Source: Prolixibacteraceae bacterium | GTDB taxonomy: Bacteria > Bacteroidota > Bacteroidia > Bacteroidales > Prolixibacteraceae | Length of the DNA stretch: 53,608 nucleotides | Reading direction: 5' to 3' | Assembly (NCBI GenBank): GCA_021740385.1 | Contig: JAIOZY010000038.1 | Coordinates: 1-53,608 of the forward strand | In this document: piece after piece, positions 34,954 through 43,846 of the stretch | Numbering within the stretch: position 1 is the first letter of the stretch | Layout of the letters: each line of letters opens with the position of its first letter | The notes under the pieces: generated by a model | What the model was told of the DNA's origin: nothing | The model's database searches: none | Seen by the model: only the letters and a program-made list of their open reading frames with translations | Translations under genes and position numbers: made by a program

Positions 34954-35105
34954 CCTTTCCTAATAATACCTGTACGAAGACATCAAAGGAATAACAGACA
35001 AGGATGAAGAAAATGAAAACGGGAAAAAGAAGACAACAAAAGCACCGAACCCGATAATCAAAGCAGGAAGAAAGCAGGCAAAGATCGCCGGGAAAGGTTG
35101 TGTGA
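34954..35105 (+). pseudogene. Relic of the 3' end of cvpA
   Basis: This stretch aligns by eye with 32842-33006, the last 165 bases of cvpA. It encodes LYEDIKGITDKDEENENG where cvpA has LYEDIKGTKDRDEENENG, then small deletions shift the frame, yet the similarity continues to the terminal GTTGTGTGA (cvpA: GTAGTGTGA). There is no start and no membrane-encoding part. The hipBA module lies between the two copies. Either cvpA was once duplicated and mostly lost, or a duplication accompanied hipBA insertion. Confidence 0.65.
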
Positions 35106-35155
35106 AAAGTTTAAATTTATCTTATCACCATAATAGACAAACCTTCCTGCAATAA

Positions 35156-35217
35156 TGGGGTCACTGCCCCCACTTTTTCAGGTTGTTCCAAAATGGGGGA
35201 CAATGACCCCCATTTTT
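35156..35217 (+). terminator. Two successive G/C-rich hairpins upstream of tyrS
   Basis: TGGGG (35156-35160) pairs with CCCCA (35168-35172) and is followed by CTTTTT. AAAATGGGGG (35190-35199) pairs perfectly with CCCCCATTTT (35207-35216) and runs into a short T tract. The two share a GGGG-TCACTG/ACAATGA-CCCC layout, which suggests an internal duplication. The second is terminator-grade. They lie about 115-175 bases before the tyrS ATG and could be a terminator, a repeat element or a leader attenuator. Confidence 0.5.
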
Positions 35218-35331
35218 AAATCCTACCCGCCCGTTAAAATTTCTTTTCGCAAATGCTTAATTTTTGTACTTTTGTCGGCCATTGATTTATAAACGGTTTG
35301 CAAGTGCCAATTTGCTATTCAAACGTATTTT

Positions 35332-36627
35332 ATGATGAATTTTATTGAAGACCTGAAATGGAGGGGCATGGTTCACGATATGATGCCCGGTACCGATGAA
35401 CAACTTAAAAAAGAATGCACAACGGCCTATATCGGTTTTGATCCTACTGCCGACTCGTTGCACGTGGGAAGTTTTGCCCAGATTATGCTGCTGAAACGTT
35501 TCCAGCTTGCAGGCCATAAGCCCATTGCGCTTATTGGCGGTGCTACCGGCATGATTGGCGACCCTTCGGGCAAGTCGCAGGAGCGCAACCTGCTTACTGA
35601 AGCGCTGTTGCAAAAAAACCTCGACGGTATTAGAGCTCAACTTGCCAAATTCCTCGATTTTGATTCAAAAACCGAAAACGCCGCCGAGCTGGTTAACAAT
35701 TACGACTGGATGAAAGAATATTCATTCCTTGAATTTATCCGTGACATTGGAAAACACTTATCGGTAAATTACATGATGTCGAAAGACTCGGTTAAAAAGC
35801 GTCTGGGCAGCGAATCGAAAGTGGGCATGTCGTTTACCGAGTTTTCGTACCAATTGGTGCAGGGCTTCGATTTTTACTGGCTTAACGTAAACAAAAACTG
35901 CAAACTGCAAATGGGCGGTTCCGACCAGTGGGGAAACATAACCACCGGCACCGAACTCATCAGGCGCAAAAACGGCGGCGATGCCTACGCCCTTACCATA
36001 CCGCTGATAACCAAAGCCGACGGCGGCAAGTTTGGCAAAACCGAACACGGCAACGTATGGCTCGACCCCGAACGCACATCGCCCTACGCTTTTTACCAGT
36101 TCTGGCTGAATACATCGGATGAAGATGCCGAAAAATTCATCAAGGTGTTCACCCTCCTTTCGAAAGAAGAAATTGAAGAGCTGATTGCCCGGCACCGTGA
36201 AGCACCGCACCAACGTGTACTCCAACGGAAACTGGCCGAGGAGGTAACCGAAATGGTGCATTCGAAAGCAGAACTCGATGCCGCCATTGAGGCATCGCAG
36301 GTGCTGTTTGGAAAAGGTACCGCCGAACAACTGAAGAAGATGGACGAACGCACATTCCTTTCGGTTTTTGATGGCGTTCCACAATTCCAACTCCCGAAAA
36401 GCGGTTTTGAAAAAGGGATACCTGTAATGGAACTGCTTACCGATAAAACCGGCATTTTCCCTTCAAAGGGTGAACTGAGGCGGACTATTCAGGGAAACGG
36501 GCTTAGCATCAACAAGGAAAAAGTACAGGACCAGGAGCATTTAACCCAAATAAACGACTTAATTTCAAACAAATACCTGTTGGTACAAAAAGGCAAGAAA
36601 AATTACTTTTTGATCATTGCCCAATAA
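35332..36627 (+). CDS. tyrS: Tyrosyl-tRNA synthetase
   Basis: Class I aminoacyl-tRNA synthetase that charges tRNA-Tyr, 431 residues. HIGH-type motif LHVG at 43-46 (SLHVGSF), tyrosine-pocket elements [14 protein letters not shown] and [16 protein letters not shown], and the KMSKS equivalent KFGKT near 231-235, which marks the TyrRS-1 type with F in the second position. The C-terminal 70 residues are an S4-like RNA-binding domain ([22 protein letters not shown]). Start is one of two adjacent ATGs (35332 or 35335). The next gene starts about 95 bases downstream. Confidence 0.97.
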   Translation: MMNFIEDLKWRGMVHDMMPGTDEQLKKECTTAYIGFDPTADSLHVGSFAQIMLLKRFQLAGHKPIALIGGATGMIGDPSGKSQERNLLTEALLQKNLDGIRAQLAKFLDFDSKTENAAELVNNYDWMKEYSFLEFIRDIGKHLSVNYMMSKDSVKKRLGSESKVGMSFTEFSYQLVQGFDFYWLNVNKNCKLQMGGSDQWGNITTGTELIRRKNGGDAYALTIPLITKADGGKFGKTEHGNVWLDPERTSPYAFYQFWLNTSDEDAEKFIKVFTLLSKEEIEELIARHREAPHQRVLQRKLAEEVTEMVHSKAELDAAIEASQVLFGKGTAEQLKKMDERTFLSVFDGVPQFQLPKSGFEKGIPVMELLTDKTGIFPSKGELRRTIQGNGLSINKEKVQDQEHLTQINDLISNKYLLVQKGKKNYFLIIAQ

Positions 36628-36722
36628 CCCCTTTTTGTTTAAAAAACAAGTATCAAGTATAGCGTGAATACTAAAAAGTAAAAAACAACGTTGAATTTAG
36701 GGACTAACGATAAACTTATTCT

Positions 36723-37673
36723 ATGGAGAACTTTTTTAACAACGAGCGCATCATGAAATCGCTCTGGAAATGGAAGCTGCACATTGCCATCGTTTCCGTT
36801 ATTGCCATTGTTTTTTCGGTGATCATCTCATCGCCCCTTTTCATAACACCGAAGTATAAATCGACCGGCAAACTTTACCCGGTTAACATGCAGGTTTACA
36901 GCGAAGAATCGGAAAGCGAGCAGCTTTTGGAAAACATCCGCTCGAACGATATCAAGTTCCGGCTTATCGATGCCTTCCAGCTCGACAAGGTGTATGACGT
37001 AAACCGCAACGACCCGAAATACAAAACATACATATTGACCGAATACGACAAAAACATTAGTTTTAAGAAGACTGAATTTGAGACCGTTGAAGTTGAAGTT
37101 CTGGACGAGAACCCTCAACGTGCCTCCGACATGGTCGACTCGCTCATTTTGTATTACAACCAGCTTTTGCAAAAACAACATGCCATAAAATATCTCGAGG
37201 TAGCTCATATTTCAAAATATCACTTAGGTTTAAAGAAAAACGAAATCGACTCCATTGCCAACTTGTTGGCTCAACTCAGTAAAGAACACAACCTGCTCAA
37301 TTACCCGTCGCAGGTAGAGGCCGCCACGGTTGGCTTAATGGATGCTGCTGCTATGAAAGGGAATACCAAACCAGCCGAGGAGATGCTCGAAAACCTGCGG
37401 GAAAAAGGGATTGAATTTCACCGGCTCGAAAACGAGTTACTCCTGTTGCAGGAAGTTGCCGACTCGCTTAAGAACCAATACGAATGGGGCTTGAGCCACG
37501 GCACCAAAAAAATAACCTACGGCATTCAGGTTGAAAGCCCTTTCCCGGCCGACAAAAAATCGTATCCGGTTAGATGGCTCATCGTATTCTTATCGACCCT
37601 TGCAGCTTTTACAGCATCAGTAGTTACCGTATTAACGATCGACTATTTCCGTGGAAGAATACCCTCAAAATAA
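36723..37673 (+). CDS. Wzz-like chain-length determinant protein
   Basis: Inner-membrane polysaccharide co-polymerase-type protein, 316 residues. The topology is the classical one: a short cytoplasmic start, TM1 at about 18-38 (IAIVSVIAIVFSVIISSPLF), the Wzz signature near its end (ITPKYKSTGKLYP), a long periplasmic region with coiled-coil segments (ENLREKGIEFHRLENELLLLQEVADSL), the PxxP-like ESPFPADKKSYPVRW just before TM2, and TM2 at about 285-307. It has no cytoplasmic BY-kinase domain. Its last 23 bases overlap the next gene, an O-antigen-ligase-like protein, so they are co-translated. Confidence 0.88.
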   Translation: MENFFNNERIMKSLWKWKLHIAIVSVIAIVFSVIISSPLFITPKYKSTGKLYPVNMQVYSEESESEQLLENIRSNDIKFRLIDAFQLDKVYDVNRNDPKYKTYILTEYDKNISFKKTEFETVEVEVLDENPQRASDMVDSLILYYNQLLQKQHAIKYLEVAHISKYHLGLKKNEIDSIANLLAQLSKEHNLLNYPSQVEAATVGLMDAAAMKGNTKPAEEMLENLREKGIEFHRLENELLLLQEVADSLKNQYEWGLSHGTKKITYGIQVESPFPADKKSYPVRWLIVFLSTLAAFTASVVTVLTIDYFRGRIPSK

Positions 37674-39138
37674 AACCTTAATACCCGAAAGCTGGTTAAA
37701 GTATATCCTTTTTTACCTCATTTCCATTGCTTTTATCGGGTTTAATGCCATCCTTTTTTTGGAAAAGGACAGCCTGCTTGGTGTTGCCATACCGGTTGCA
37801 TTCATAATTGTACTTACAGCCGTTTTTGCCTACGACAAACTAATATGGCTGGCTGTACTTTTAACTCCTGTTTCGGTACCCCTTAGCCGGTTGGTTTACG
37901 GCCTTCCTTTCGACCTTCACATGCCAACCGAGCCTTTGCTTTTTGGCCTGTTGCTGTTGTTTTTGATTTCACAAGCAGCCGGTAACCGGATTGACAAAAA
38001 AATTACCCGCCACCCCATAGCCATCGCAGTTTACTTTTACCTTTTCTGGATGGCCTTTACATCCGTTACCAGTACATTGCCTCTCGTTTCGCTTAAATAC
38101 TGGCTTACACGTATTTGGTTTACCGTTGTTTTCCTGTTCCTGTTGGCATTCCTTTTTCAAAAACAGAAAAACATCGAGCGTTTTATTTTATTTTTCACCA
38201 TTGCTTTTGTACCAATAATCATTTACACGCTTGCAAGGCACATGAAAATTGGGTTTTACAACGACACCGCCGCCCACTGGGTAATGACCCCGTTTTTCAA
38301 CGACCATACTTCATACGGAGCCGTACTTGCCATGTTCATTCCCTTTCTTGCCGGTTTTGCTTTTGGCGGCTGGATCAAGAAAAAATACCGCTTTTGGTTA
38401 TTTGCACTATTGGGAATTTTTGTTGTTGCCGAAATCATGTCTTTTTCAAGGGCAGCCTGGTTAAGCCTCATTCTTGCAGGAGGTATTTGGGTATTGATTA
38501 AACTTAAAGTGAAATTCAAACACTTAATCATCACCATTGCAACTTTCCTGCTAATCGTTTTTTCATTTCAGCAACAAATTCTGGAAAGGCTTGAACGAAA
38601 CTCCCAGGATTCTTCATCGAATTTAACGGAACATTTCACGTCGATGACCAACATAACTACCGATGCATCGAACCTCGAACGCATAAACCGCTGGCAATGT
38701 GCAATTGCCATGTTTAAAGAAAAGCCGGTGTTAGGCTGGGGACCGGGAACTTATTCGTTTAACTACGCACCGTTTCAACTTACCCGTCAACGTACCATTA
38801 TCAGTACCAACTCGGGCGATGGTGGCAATGCCCACAGCGAATACCTCGGTGCCCTTGCCGAAAGCGGCATTATCGGGTCACTAAGTTTTATAATCATCAT
38901 CATTGTTGTTTTGTACACGGGCATAAAAGCCTATTCAGCAACCGACGATAAACGGATTAAAACCTTGTTGCTATCGGCCGTACTGGGTTTAATAACTTAC
39001 TACTCACACGGGATTCTAAACAACTTTCTTGACACCGATAAGGCTTCGGTGCCTTTTTGGGGTTTCACGGCAATTATTGTTGCATTGGATATTTACATAA
39101 AACAGACGAATAAAGAAAAGGGAAAAGCTATAACCTGA
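37651..39138 (+). CDS. O-antigen ligase/polymerase family membrane protein (Wzy/WaaL-like)
   Basis: Polytopic inner-membrane protein of 495 residues with about 12 hydrophobic segments. The large periplasmic loop near residues 315-405 has the Wzy_C pattern: NRWQCAIAMFKEKPVLGWGPG followed by NAHSEYLGALAESGIIG, where the His is the likely catalytic residue. Start is GTG 37651 inside the Wzz-like gene; no in-frame ATG fits as well. Either O-antigen ligase or polymerase activity is possible. The partner Wzz points to chain-length-controlled polymerisation. No glycosyltransferase, flippase or export genes lie nearby, so the remaining pathway must be elsewhere. Confidence 0.88.
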   Translation: MEEYPQNKTLIPESWLKYILFYLISIAFIGFNAILFLEKDSLLGVAIPVAFIIVLTAVFAYDKLIWLAVLLTPVSVPLSRLVYGLPFDLHMPTEPLLFGLLLLFLISQAAGNRIDKKITRHPIAIAVYFYLFWMAFTSVTSTLPLVSLKYWLTRIWFTVVFLFLLAFLFQKQKNIERFILFFTIAFVPIIIYTLARHMKIGFYNDTAAHWVMTPFFNDHTSYGAVLAMFIPFLAGFAFGGWIKKKYRFWLFALLGIFVVAEIMSFSRAAWLSLILAGGIWVLIKLKVKFKHLIITIATFLLIVFSFQQQILERLERNSQDSSSNLTEHFTSMTNITTDASNLERINRWQCAIAMFKEKPVLGWGPGTYSFNYAPFQLTRQRTIISTNSGDGGNAHSEYLGALAESGIIGSLSFIIIIIVVLYTGIKAYSATDDKRIKTLLLSAVLGLITYYSHGILNNFLDTDKASVPFWGFTAIIVALDIYIKQTNKEKGKAIT

Positions 39139-39183
39139 CATTTTTGTTACACCCTGGTCTAAATCAATTTGGCTGATTACCTG

Positions 39184-39900
39184 TCACTTCTGATAAACAA
39201 TTGTGCCAATTTCTTTTCCGCTCAATACTTTTGCCAGGTTTCCTTTTGTATCCATATCGAATACCACAATGGGCATATTATTTTCTTTACAAAGTGCTGT
39301 GGCAGTAAGGTCCATCACTTTTAAACCCCTTTTGTAAACTTCATCGTATGTGATTTTGCTGAATTTTTTGGCATTGGGGTTTTTTTCCGGGTCATCGTCG
39401 TAAACGCCATCAACCCGTGTACCTTTCAACATGGCATCGGCACCAATTTCGATGGCACGAAGGGCAGAAGCGGTATCGGTTGTAAAAAACGGGTTGCCGG
39501 TACCGGCTGCAATGATTACTACTTCGTTCAGGTTAAGTGCCTCAATGGCTTTTCGCTTGGTGTACAATTCCCCTATGGGCTCCATGCGGATCGCGGTATA
39601 TGTACGGGCTGTCATGTTGATGGCCTCGAGGGATGATTGCATTGCCAGGCTATTGATAACGGTAGCCAGCATACCCATATAGTCGCCGTTTACCCTGTCA
39701 AAACCTTTAGTTGCCCCGCTTAATCCCCTGAAAATATTGCCACCGCCTATTACAACAGCTACCTGAACGCCCATTTCCATGGCTTCTTTTATCTGCCGGG
39801 CATAAATTTTTAGCCGGTTGGCATCAATTCCATAACTGTCTTTTCCAAGGAGTGATTCCCCGGATAGTTTTAAAAGAACACGTTTATAAGGAGTAATCAT
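39184..39900 (-). CDS. pyrH: UMP kinase
   Basis: Bacterial UMP kinase of the amino-acid-kinase fold (UMP to UDP), hexameric in known cases, 238 residues. Motifs: VLLKLSGESLLG at the N-terminus, VIGGGNIFRG (nucleotide binding), the UMP-site stretch DYMGMLATVINSLAMQ, AAGTGNPFFTTDTASALRAIE, and LMDLTATALCKENNMPIVVFDM close to the C-terminus. Ends converge with the O-antigen-ligase-like gene, and it reads away from the KDPG aldolase gene about 64 bases upstream on the same strand. pyrF is 31 kb away. Confidence 0.97.
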   Translation of the reverse strand: MITPYKRVLLKLSGESLLGKDSYGIDANRLKIYARQIKEAMEMGVQVAVVIGGGNIFRGLSGATKGFDRVNGDYMGMLATVINSLAMQSSLEAINMTARTYTAIRMEPIGELYTKRKAIEALNLNEVVIIAAGTGNPFFTTDTASALRAIEIGADAMLKGTRVDGVYDDDPEKNPNAKKFSKITYDEVYKRGLKVMDLTATALCKENNMPIVVFDMDTKGNLAKVLSGKEIGTIVYQK

Positions 39901-39964
39901 AAAATTAGGTTTGAAATTTTAGTAAAGATACGAATTCGCCTTTAATAATGACGAATTCCACTGC

Positions 39965-40618
39965 TTACATTTTTTTCACTGACAAAATGCTGCTTATTGC
40001 CTGTACATATTTCCCAAAGTGGTCAAACAGGCCTTTATAATTGTTGTTTTCGATAAATTCAGCTTTAAACAGCGTTCCGCCCATGCCAACACCATATGCT
40101 CCATTCCCGAAATATCCTTCAATGTTTTCGAGCGAAACCCCACCTGTTGGCAGCAATTTGATTTCATTTAACGGGCCTCTAATTTCCTTGATGTAAGCAG
40201 GGCCAAACATGGCTGCCGGGAATATTTTTACAGCCGTAGCACCCAGTTTCCAGGCTTTATAAATTTCGGTAGGGGTGAATGCCCCAGGGAAAACAGGAAT
40301 ATCATTATTTACACAAAAAGTTATGACTTCTTCATTCAAAATAGGAGTTACGATAAATGAAGCGCCGGCATCGAGGGCTTTAAACAAATCGGGCATTTCG
40401 CAAACCGTGCCTGCGCCAATGTTTATACTGGGATATTCTTTTGAAAGAAAAGAAATCATTGGTTCGGCATTTGGTGAATTCATGGTTACTTCAAGGGTTG
40501 TTAAACCGGCCCTGAAATATTCACGGGCAATGTTTCTGATTGCTTCATCGGAGTAGTTGCGAAGAATACCTACAATAGGTATTTTTTCAAATTTGTTAAG
40601 GGTAAATTTATTATTCAT
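39965..40618 (-). CDS. 2-keto-3-deoxy-6-phosphogluconate / 4-hydroxy-2-oxoglutarate aldolase
   Basis: Class I (Schiff-base) aldolase cleaving KDPG to pyruvate and glyceraldehyde 3-phosphate or KHG to pyruvate and glyoxylate, 217 residues, trimeric barrel. Catalytic residues are in place: Glu43 in TLEVTMNSP and the Schiff-base Lys131 in AVKIFPA. The phosphate-binding loop LLPTGGVSLENI is present. The usual kinase partner (kdgK) and uronate genes are not adjacent; neighbours are the photolyase and pyrH genes. The aldolase therefore serves either the Entner-Doudoroff/uronate route encoded elsewhere or hydroxyproline/KHG turnover. Confidence 0.95.
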   Translation of the reverse strand: MNNKFTLNKFEKIPIVGILRNYSDEAIRNIAREYFRAGLTTLEVTMNSPNAEPMISFLSKEYPSINIGAGTVCEMPDLFKALDAGASFIVTPILNEEVITFCVNNDIPVFPGAFTPTEIYKAWKLGATAVKIFPAAMFGPAYIKEIRGPLNEIKLLPTGGVSLENIEGYFGNGAYGVGMGGTLFKAEFIENNNYKGLFDHFGKYVQAISSILSVKKM

Positions 40619-40634
40619 ACAAAATGCGAATTTT

Positions 40635-42008
40635 TTATTTCATCAATCGGAAAATATTTTTAGAAACCTGCGCTTCCTGTTTGTGATTAATCATTGGTAC
40701 CGGATATGCATTTAAAAAAACCTGTTGATTTTCAAGGCCATGAATTTCTTTTTCCGAAAAATCCCTTAGCTCCGGAACCCACTTTTTAACATAAATACAA
40801 TCCTGATCAAGTTTCTTTTGCTGGCTCCATGGGTTGAAAATCCGGAAATAAGGCTGGGCATCGCATCCTGTTGAAGCTGCCCATTGCCAGTTGCCGTTGT
40901 TCACGGCCGGGTCGTAATCGATCAGGTAATTGGCAAAAAAGCGTTCGCCCCAGCGCCAGTCGATGTGTAGATCTTTTACTAAAAACGAAGCTACAATCAT
41001 CCGTACCCGGTTGTGCATAAAGCCTGTTGTTGTCAATTCACGCATTCCGGCATCGACAATAGGAAAACCAGTTTGCCCCCTGCACCAGTTCTCAAATTTG
41101 TCCCGGTCGTTTTCCCATGGGATTCCATCGTATTTTTCACGGAATGCACCCTTAAAAACATGCGGAAAATGAAAAACAATGTGGGTAAAAAAATCGCGCC
41201 AGTACAATTCATTTATTAACGGGTGTCCTTTACTGTACAAATCCTTAACCCGATGATATGTTTCGCAAATGGAAACGGTTCCAAATTTATGGTGCGCCGA
41301 AAGCAGGCTTGTGCCCTGAACCGAAGGCAAATCCCTTTCCGTTTCATAACTGGCCAAATTGCTCATGTTATCAAGAAGCCTCAGCCCTTCGTTCCGACCT
41401 CCTTTTAATCGCAAACCGGGGTTTGAATTTTCGATTAACGAGCAGGGATCATCAAACCGCGAGGGGCTTTCTATCCCTTCAACGTAGTAATTTACAGGCA
41501 TTTTGTCATCAGGCTTTCTAACTTCAAGCACCTTTGCTTTTTTCATAAAGGGGGTGAAAACGGAATACGGTTTCCCATCGTTTTTTTGTACCTGCTCGGG
41601 TTCATTCAGCAAAGCATCGGCAAAAAGGTTAAACGGCACATTGGCATTTTGGCACGCTTCGGCAATGGCCCGATCGCGATCGCGGCTAAACGGGGTATAA
41701 TCGCGGTTGGCAAAAACAGCCTCAGCTTTAACGGTTTTCATTATTTCAGGAACAACCTCGTGGGCAATGCCTCTGAAAAAATAAAGCCGGGAACCGTTTT
41801 GCTGCAATTGCTTGTCGAGATCAATCAGAGAATTGACCATAAACTCAAAAGCGTTATTTCCTTTGTATGGATTTGAGAGTTGACGGGGGTCGAAGATAAA
41901 AACCGGAACTACTTTTTCCGATTGCTCAAGGGCTGCAATCAGGGCCGTATTGTTATAAAGCCGCAGGTCGCGCCTGAAAATGTGGATGGAAATAAGATAT
42001 GGTTTCAT
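40635..42008 (-). CDS. phrB: Deoxyribodipyrimidine photo-lyase (class I CPD photolyase-like)
   Basis: Blue-light-dependent DNA repair enzyme using FAD and an antenna chromophore, 457 residues. N-terminal photolyase domain: FRRDLRLYNNTAL and VVPVFIFDPRQL. C-terminal FAD domain: LLSAHHKFGTVSICE, NELYWRDFFTHI, the strongly conserved GQTGFPIVDAGMREL, FMHNRVRMIVASFLVKDLHIDWRWGERFF, and DPAVNNGNWQWAASTGCDAQ. The last block, with its NGNWQWAAS pattern, fits a CPD repair photolyase rather than a DASH cryptochrome. It lies 17 bases upstream of the KDPG aldolase gene on the same strand, so co-transcription is likely. Confidence 0.94.
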   Translation of the reverse strand: MKPYLISIHIFRRDLRLYNNTALIAALEQSEKVVPVFIFDPRQLSNPYKGNNAFEFMVNSLIDLDKQLQQNGSRLYFFRGIAHEVVPEIMKTVKAEAVFANRDYTPFSRDRDRAIAEACQNANVPFNLFADALLNEPEQVQKNDGKPYSVFTPFMKKAKVLEVRKPDDKMPVNYYVEGIESPSRFDDPCSLIENSNPGLRLKGGRNEGLRLLDNMSNLASYETERDLPSVQGTSLLSAHHKFGTVSICETYHRVKDLYSKGHPLINELYWRDFFTHIVFHFPHVFKGAFREKYDGIPWENDRDKFENWCRGQTGFPIVDAGMRELTTTGFMHNRVRMIVASFLVKDLHIDWRWGERFFANYLIDYDPAVNNGNWQWAASTGCDAQPYFRIFNPWSQQKKLDQDCIYVKKWVPELRDFSEKEIHGLENQQVFLNAYPVPMINHKQEAQVSKNIFRLMK

Positions 42009-42054
42009 TCTTTACAAGACTTCGTCCCACCGGTTATCCTCATCTGATAACCAA

Positions 42055-43719
42055 TTATTGTTTCAATATTTTCAATGTACTGTTCACGTCTTTGCTTTGG
42101 ATTTTGACAAAGTACAATCCGTTTTTTAACGGTAAAAGATCAATCGAATTATCCCCTTCAAACACCTTTTTTTCCATTAAAAGTTTTCCATCGAGGCTAT
42201 AAACTTCAGCCGATAAAACAGGCATACCTGATGAAATATAAATAATTTCCTTTGCCGGGTTGGGATAAACGATTATTTCGGAAAAAGAATAAAGCTGCCT
42301 GCTTGAATTTCCTTTATACCAGGCAAACGCCGGATCGGGAGCATCTTTTGTACAAACAAATTCAAGGGTTTCCTGTCCTGAAGTTCCGCTGTATGTTTCA
42401 AATGTTACCTCATAAATTGTTCCGTCAATAGTCGCTTCGGGAAATTTTTCGGGCAAAAGCGCCAGGGCAATGCCGGTTGAAACGGCTTCTTCCCACGAAG
42501 TGAAACCTGCATAATATTTCCCGTCCCTGATATCGAAATTGGAATAGTAAGCGCTGGCCCCAAAGTAATATTCCGAATCGTCGTACGTATTGGTATCGAG
42601 TTTGGAAAGATCGGGATGGTTTTTTACAAAGTCAACAATAACCCGGTAATCGGCTTTATTCATTGTAAAGCTTGCAGATGATTGAAATAAGGGGTTGTTT
42701 TCAGGGTTACTGCTCCCGGTTTCTTCATGAACATACAACCGGGTTTGATAAGCATAATGGTCGGACAAGATCACGCCGGTGCCGCTAATAGCAATGTTTC
42801 TTAGATAATCGGGCAGGTATGCTGCTTCGTCGAAAAGTTCGTTTGATACAAGTGTATGCTCAATGCCGTTGTTTTTGTTCCCGGCCAGGTGCACATAGTC
42901 GGCCAGGCCGTCTTCCTCATCATCGAGATAAAAGCCCCAATCCCGTATTTCGCCCAAGGCGCCGCTTTTGTCGGCATTGTTAAAATCACCCAGCAACACA
43001 ACATTATTTGCATGAAAATTCACATTCAGCAATCGCTTTAACAAAGTCATCGAGCTTGAACGCGCATCGCTGAAATCACCACCGGCTTTCAGGTGAATGT
43101 TCACAAACATGTAACGCTGTGTTTTCCCGATAATGCTCACGTTCGCGTCCAACAGAAAAGGCAAACGTCCATAGCCAAAATCATTCGAGGAAGCATAATC
43201 CTCCAACAAGGTTGAATCGTTATTAACCGAAACCGTTTCGCCATTCCAAATATAGGCCAGGCATTGGGCGGGATAATCGGGGTTTTCGCCCTGCCACGAA
43301 AATGAATATTTTGTACTGTAAATACCTGCATATTTTTCGTAACCGGCCAGGGTATTCATGGTATCGAGCAAATCGGCAAGGGCATTTCCATTGGTGGCAT
43401 CAACTACTACTTCCTGTAATGCATAAACATCAGCATCAACCTCAACAAGTTTCTGTGCCACACCGCCAATCTGTTCCATGCGGTTGCCAAATTTGTTTTT
43501 GTTCATTTCGGGAGCCCCGAGGAAACTTACATTCCAGTTTACAATATCGAGCGTACTATCAACGGTTAACTGATCTTCTTCTTTAGGCATAATCCCTTCT
43601 GTAGGATCGGGTGTGCCTTCAACAACAACAATTTTCGACAGGTCGTATCCGGTAGTTTGCGCCCACCCGCCAATAAACAAAAAACACGATACAGTGAATA
43701 ACAAAATCTTTCTGTACAT
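42055..43719 (-). CDS. T9SS-secreted endonuclease/exonuclease/phosphatase with C-terminal module
   Basis: Exported DNase-I-like (EEP) enzyme, 554 residues. A signal peptide ends near residue 20 (GGWA). EEP domain about 57-335: VNWNVS (60-65), metal ligand Glu103 in LQEVV, NIHLKAGG (207-214), LLGDFNNAD (242-250), IEHTLVS (286-292; the usual Asp of IDHILVS is Glu), and terminal SDHYAY (319-324). A module at about 350-457 (DSEYYFGASAYYSNFD; TSWEEAVSTGIALALLPEKFPEA; ending FVCT) recurs in the two neighbouring proteins. A T9SS type A sorting domain ends the protein (VYPNPAKEIIYIS; LKNGLYFVKI). It probably cuts nucleic acid or another phosphodiester outside the cell. It is the last gene of the TonB receptor run. 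Confidence 0.9.
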   Translation of the reverse strand: MYRKILLFTVSCFLFIGGWAQTTGYDLSKIVVVEGTPDPTEGIMPKEEDQLTVDSTLDIVNWNVSFLGAPEMNKNKFGNRMEQIGGVAQKLVEVDADVYALQEVVVDATNGNALADLLDTMNTLAGYEKYAGIYSTKYSFSWQGENPDYPAQCLAYIWNGETVSVNNDSTLLEDYASSNDFGYGRLPFLLDANVSIIGKTQRYMFVNIHLKAGGDFSDARSSSMTLLKRLLNVNFHANNVVLLGDFNNADKSGALGEIRDWGFYLDDEEDGLADYVHLAGNKNNGIEHTLVSNELFDEAAYLPDYLRNIAISGTGVILSDHYAYQTRLYVHEETGSSNPENNPLFQSSASFTMNKADYRVIVDFVKNHPDLSKLDTNTYDDSEYYFGASAYYSNFDIRDGKYYAGFTSWEEAVSTGIALALLPEKFPEATIDGTIYEVTFETYSGTSGQETLEFVCTKDAPDPAFAWYKGNSSRQLYSFSEIIVYPNPAKEIIYISSGMPVLSAEVYSLDGKLLMEKKVFEGDNSIDLLPLKNGLYFVKIQSKDVNSTLKILKQ

Positions 43720-43774
43720 AATCTTATAATAATTTGGTGGCGAACTTACACATTTTCGGATAAATATTAAATGA

Positions 43775-43806
43775 CAAAAGCTGCCCGGTGGTTACAGGCA
43801 GCTTTC
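43775..43806 (-). terminator. Hairpin between the OB-fold protein gene and the nuclease gene
   Basis: AAAGCTGCC (43777-43785) pairs with GGCAGCTTT (43797-43805) around an 11-base loop. Read on the minus strand, TTTTG follows. The T tract is weak, so partial read-through into the nuclease gene is possible. Confidence 0.55.
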
Positions 43807-43846
43807 GAAATATTTCAATATTAAAAATAATTTTGGCAAGGCAGGT

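Larger units (their letters stand above)
34871..35331. other. Non-coding stretch before tyrS
   Basis: The 583-base gap 34749-35331 between hipB and tyrS holds no intact gene. Its left part is the hipBA promoter region. A degenerate cvpA tail (34954-35105) and two G/C-rich hairpins (35156-35178 and 35190-35217) fill most of the rest, followed by the tyrS upstream DNA. Confidence 0.5.

Noticed and set aside
35758-36390. 210-codon minus-strand reading inside tyrS
   Set aside because: Antisense shadow of a complete, recognised synthetase gene.
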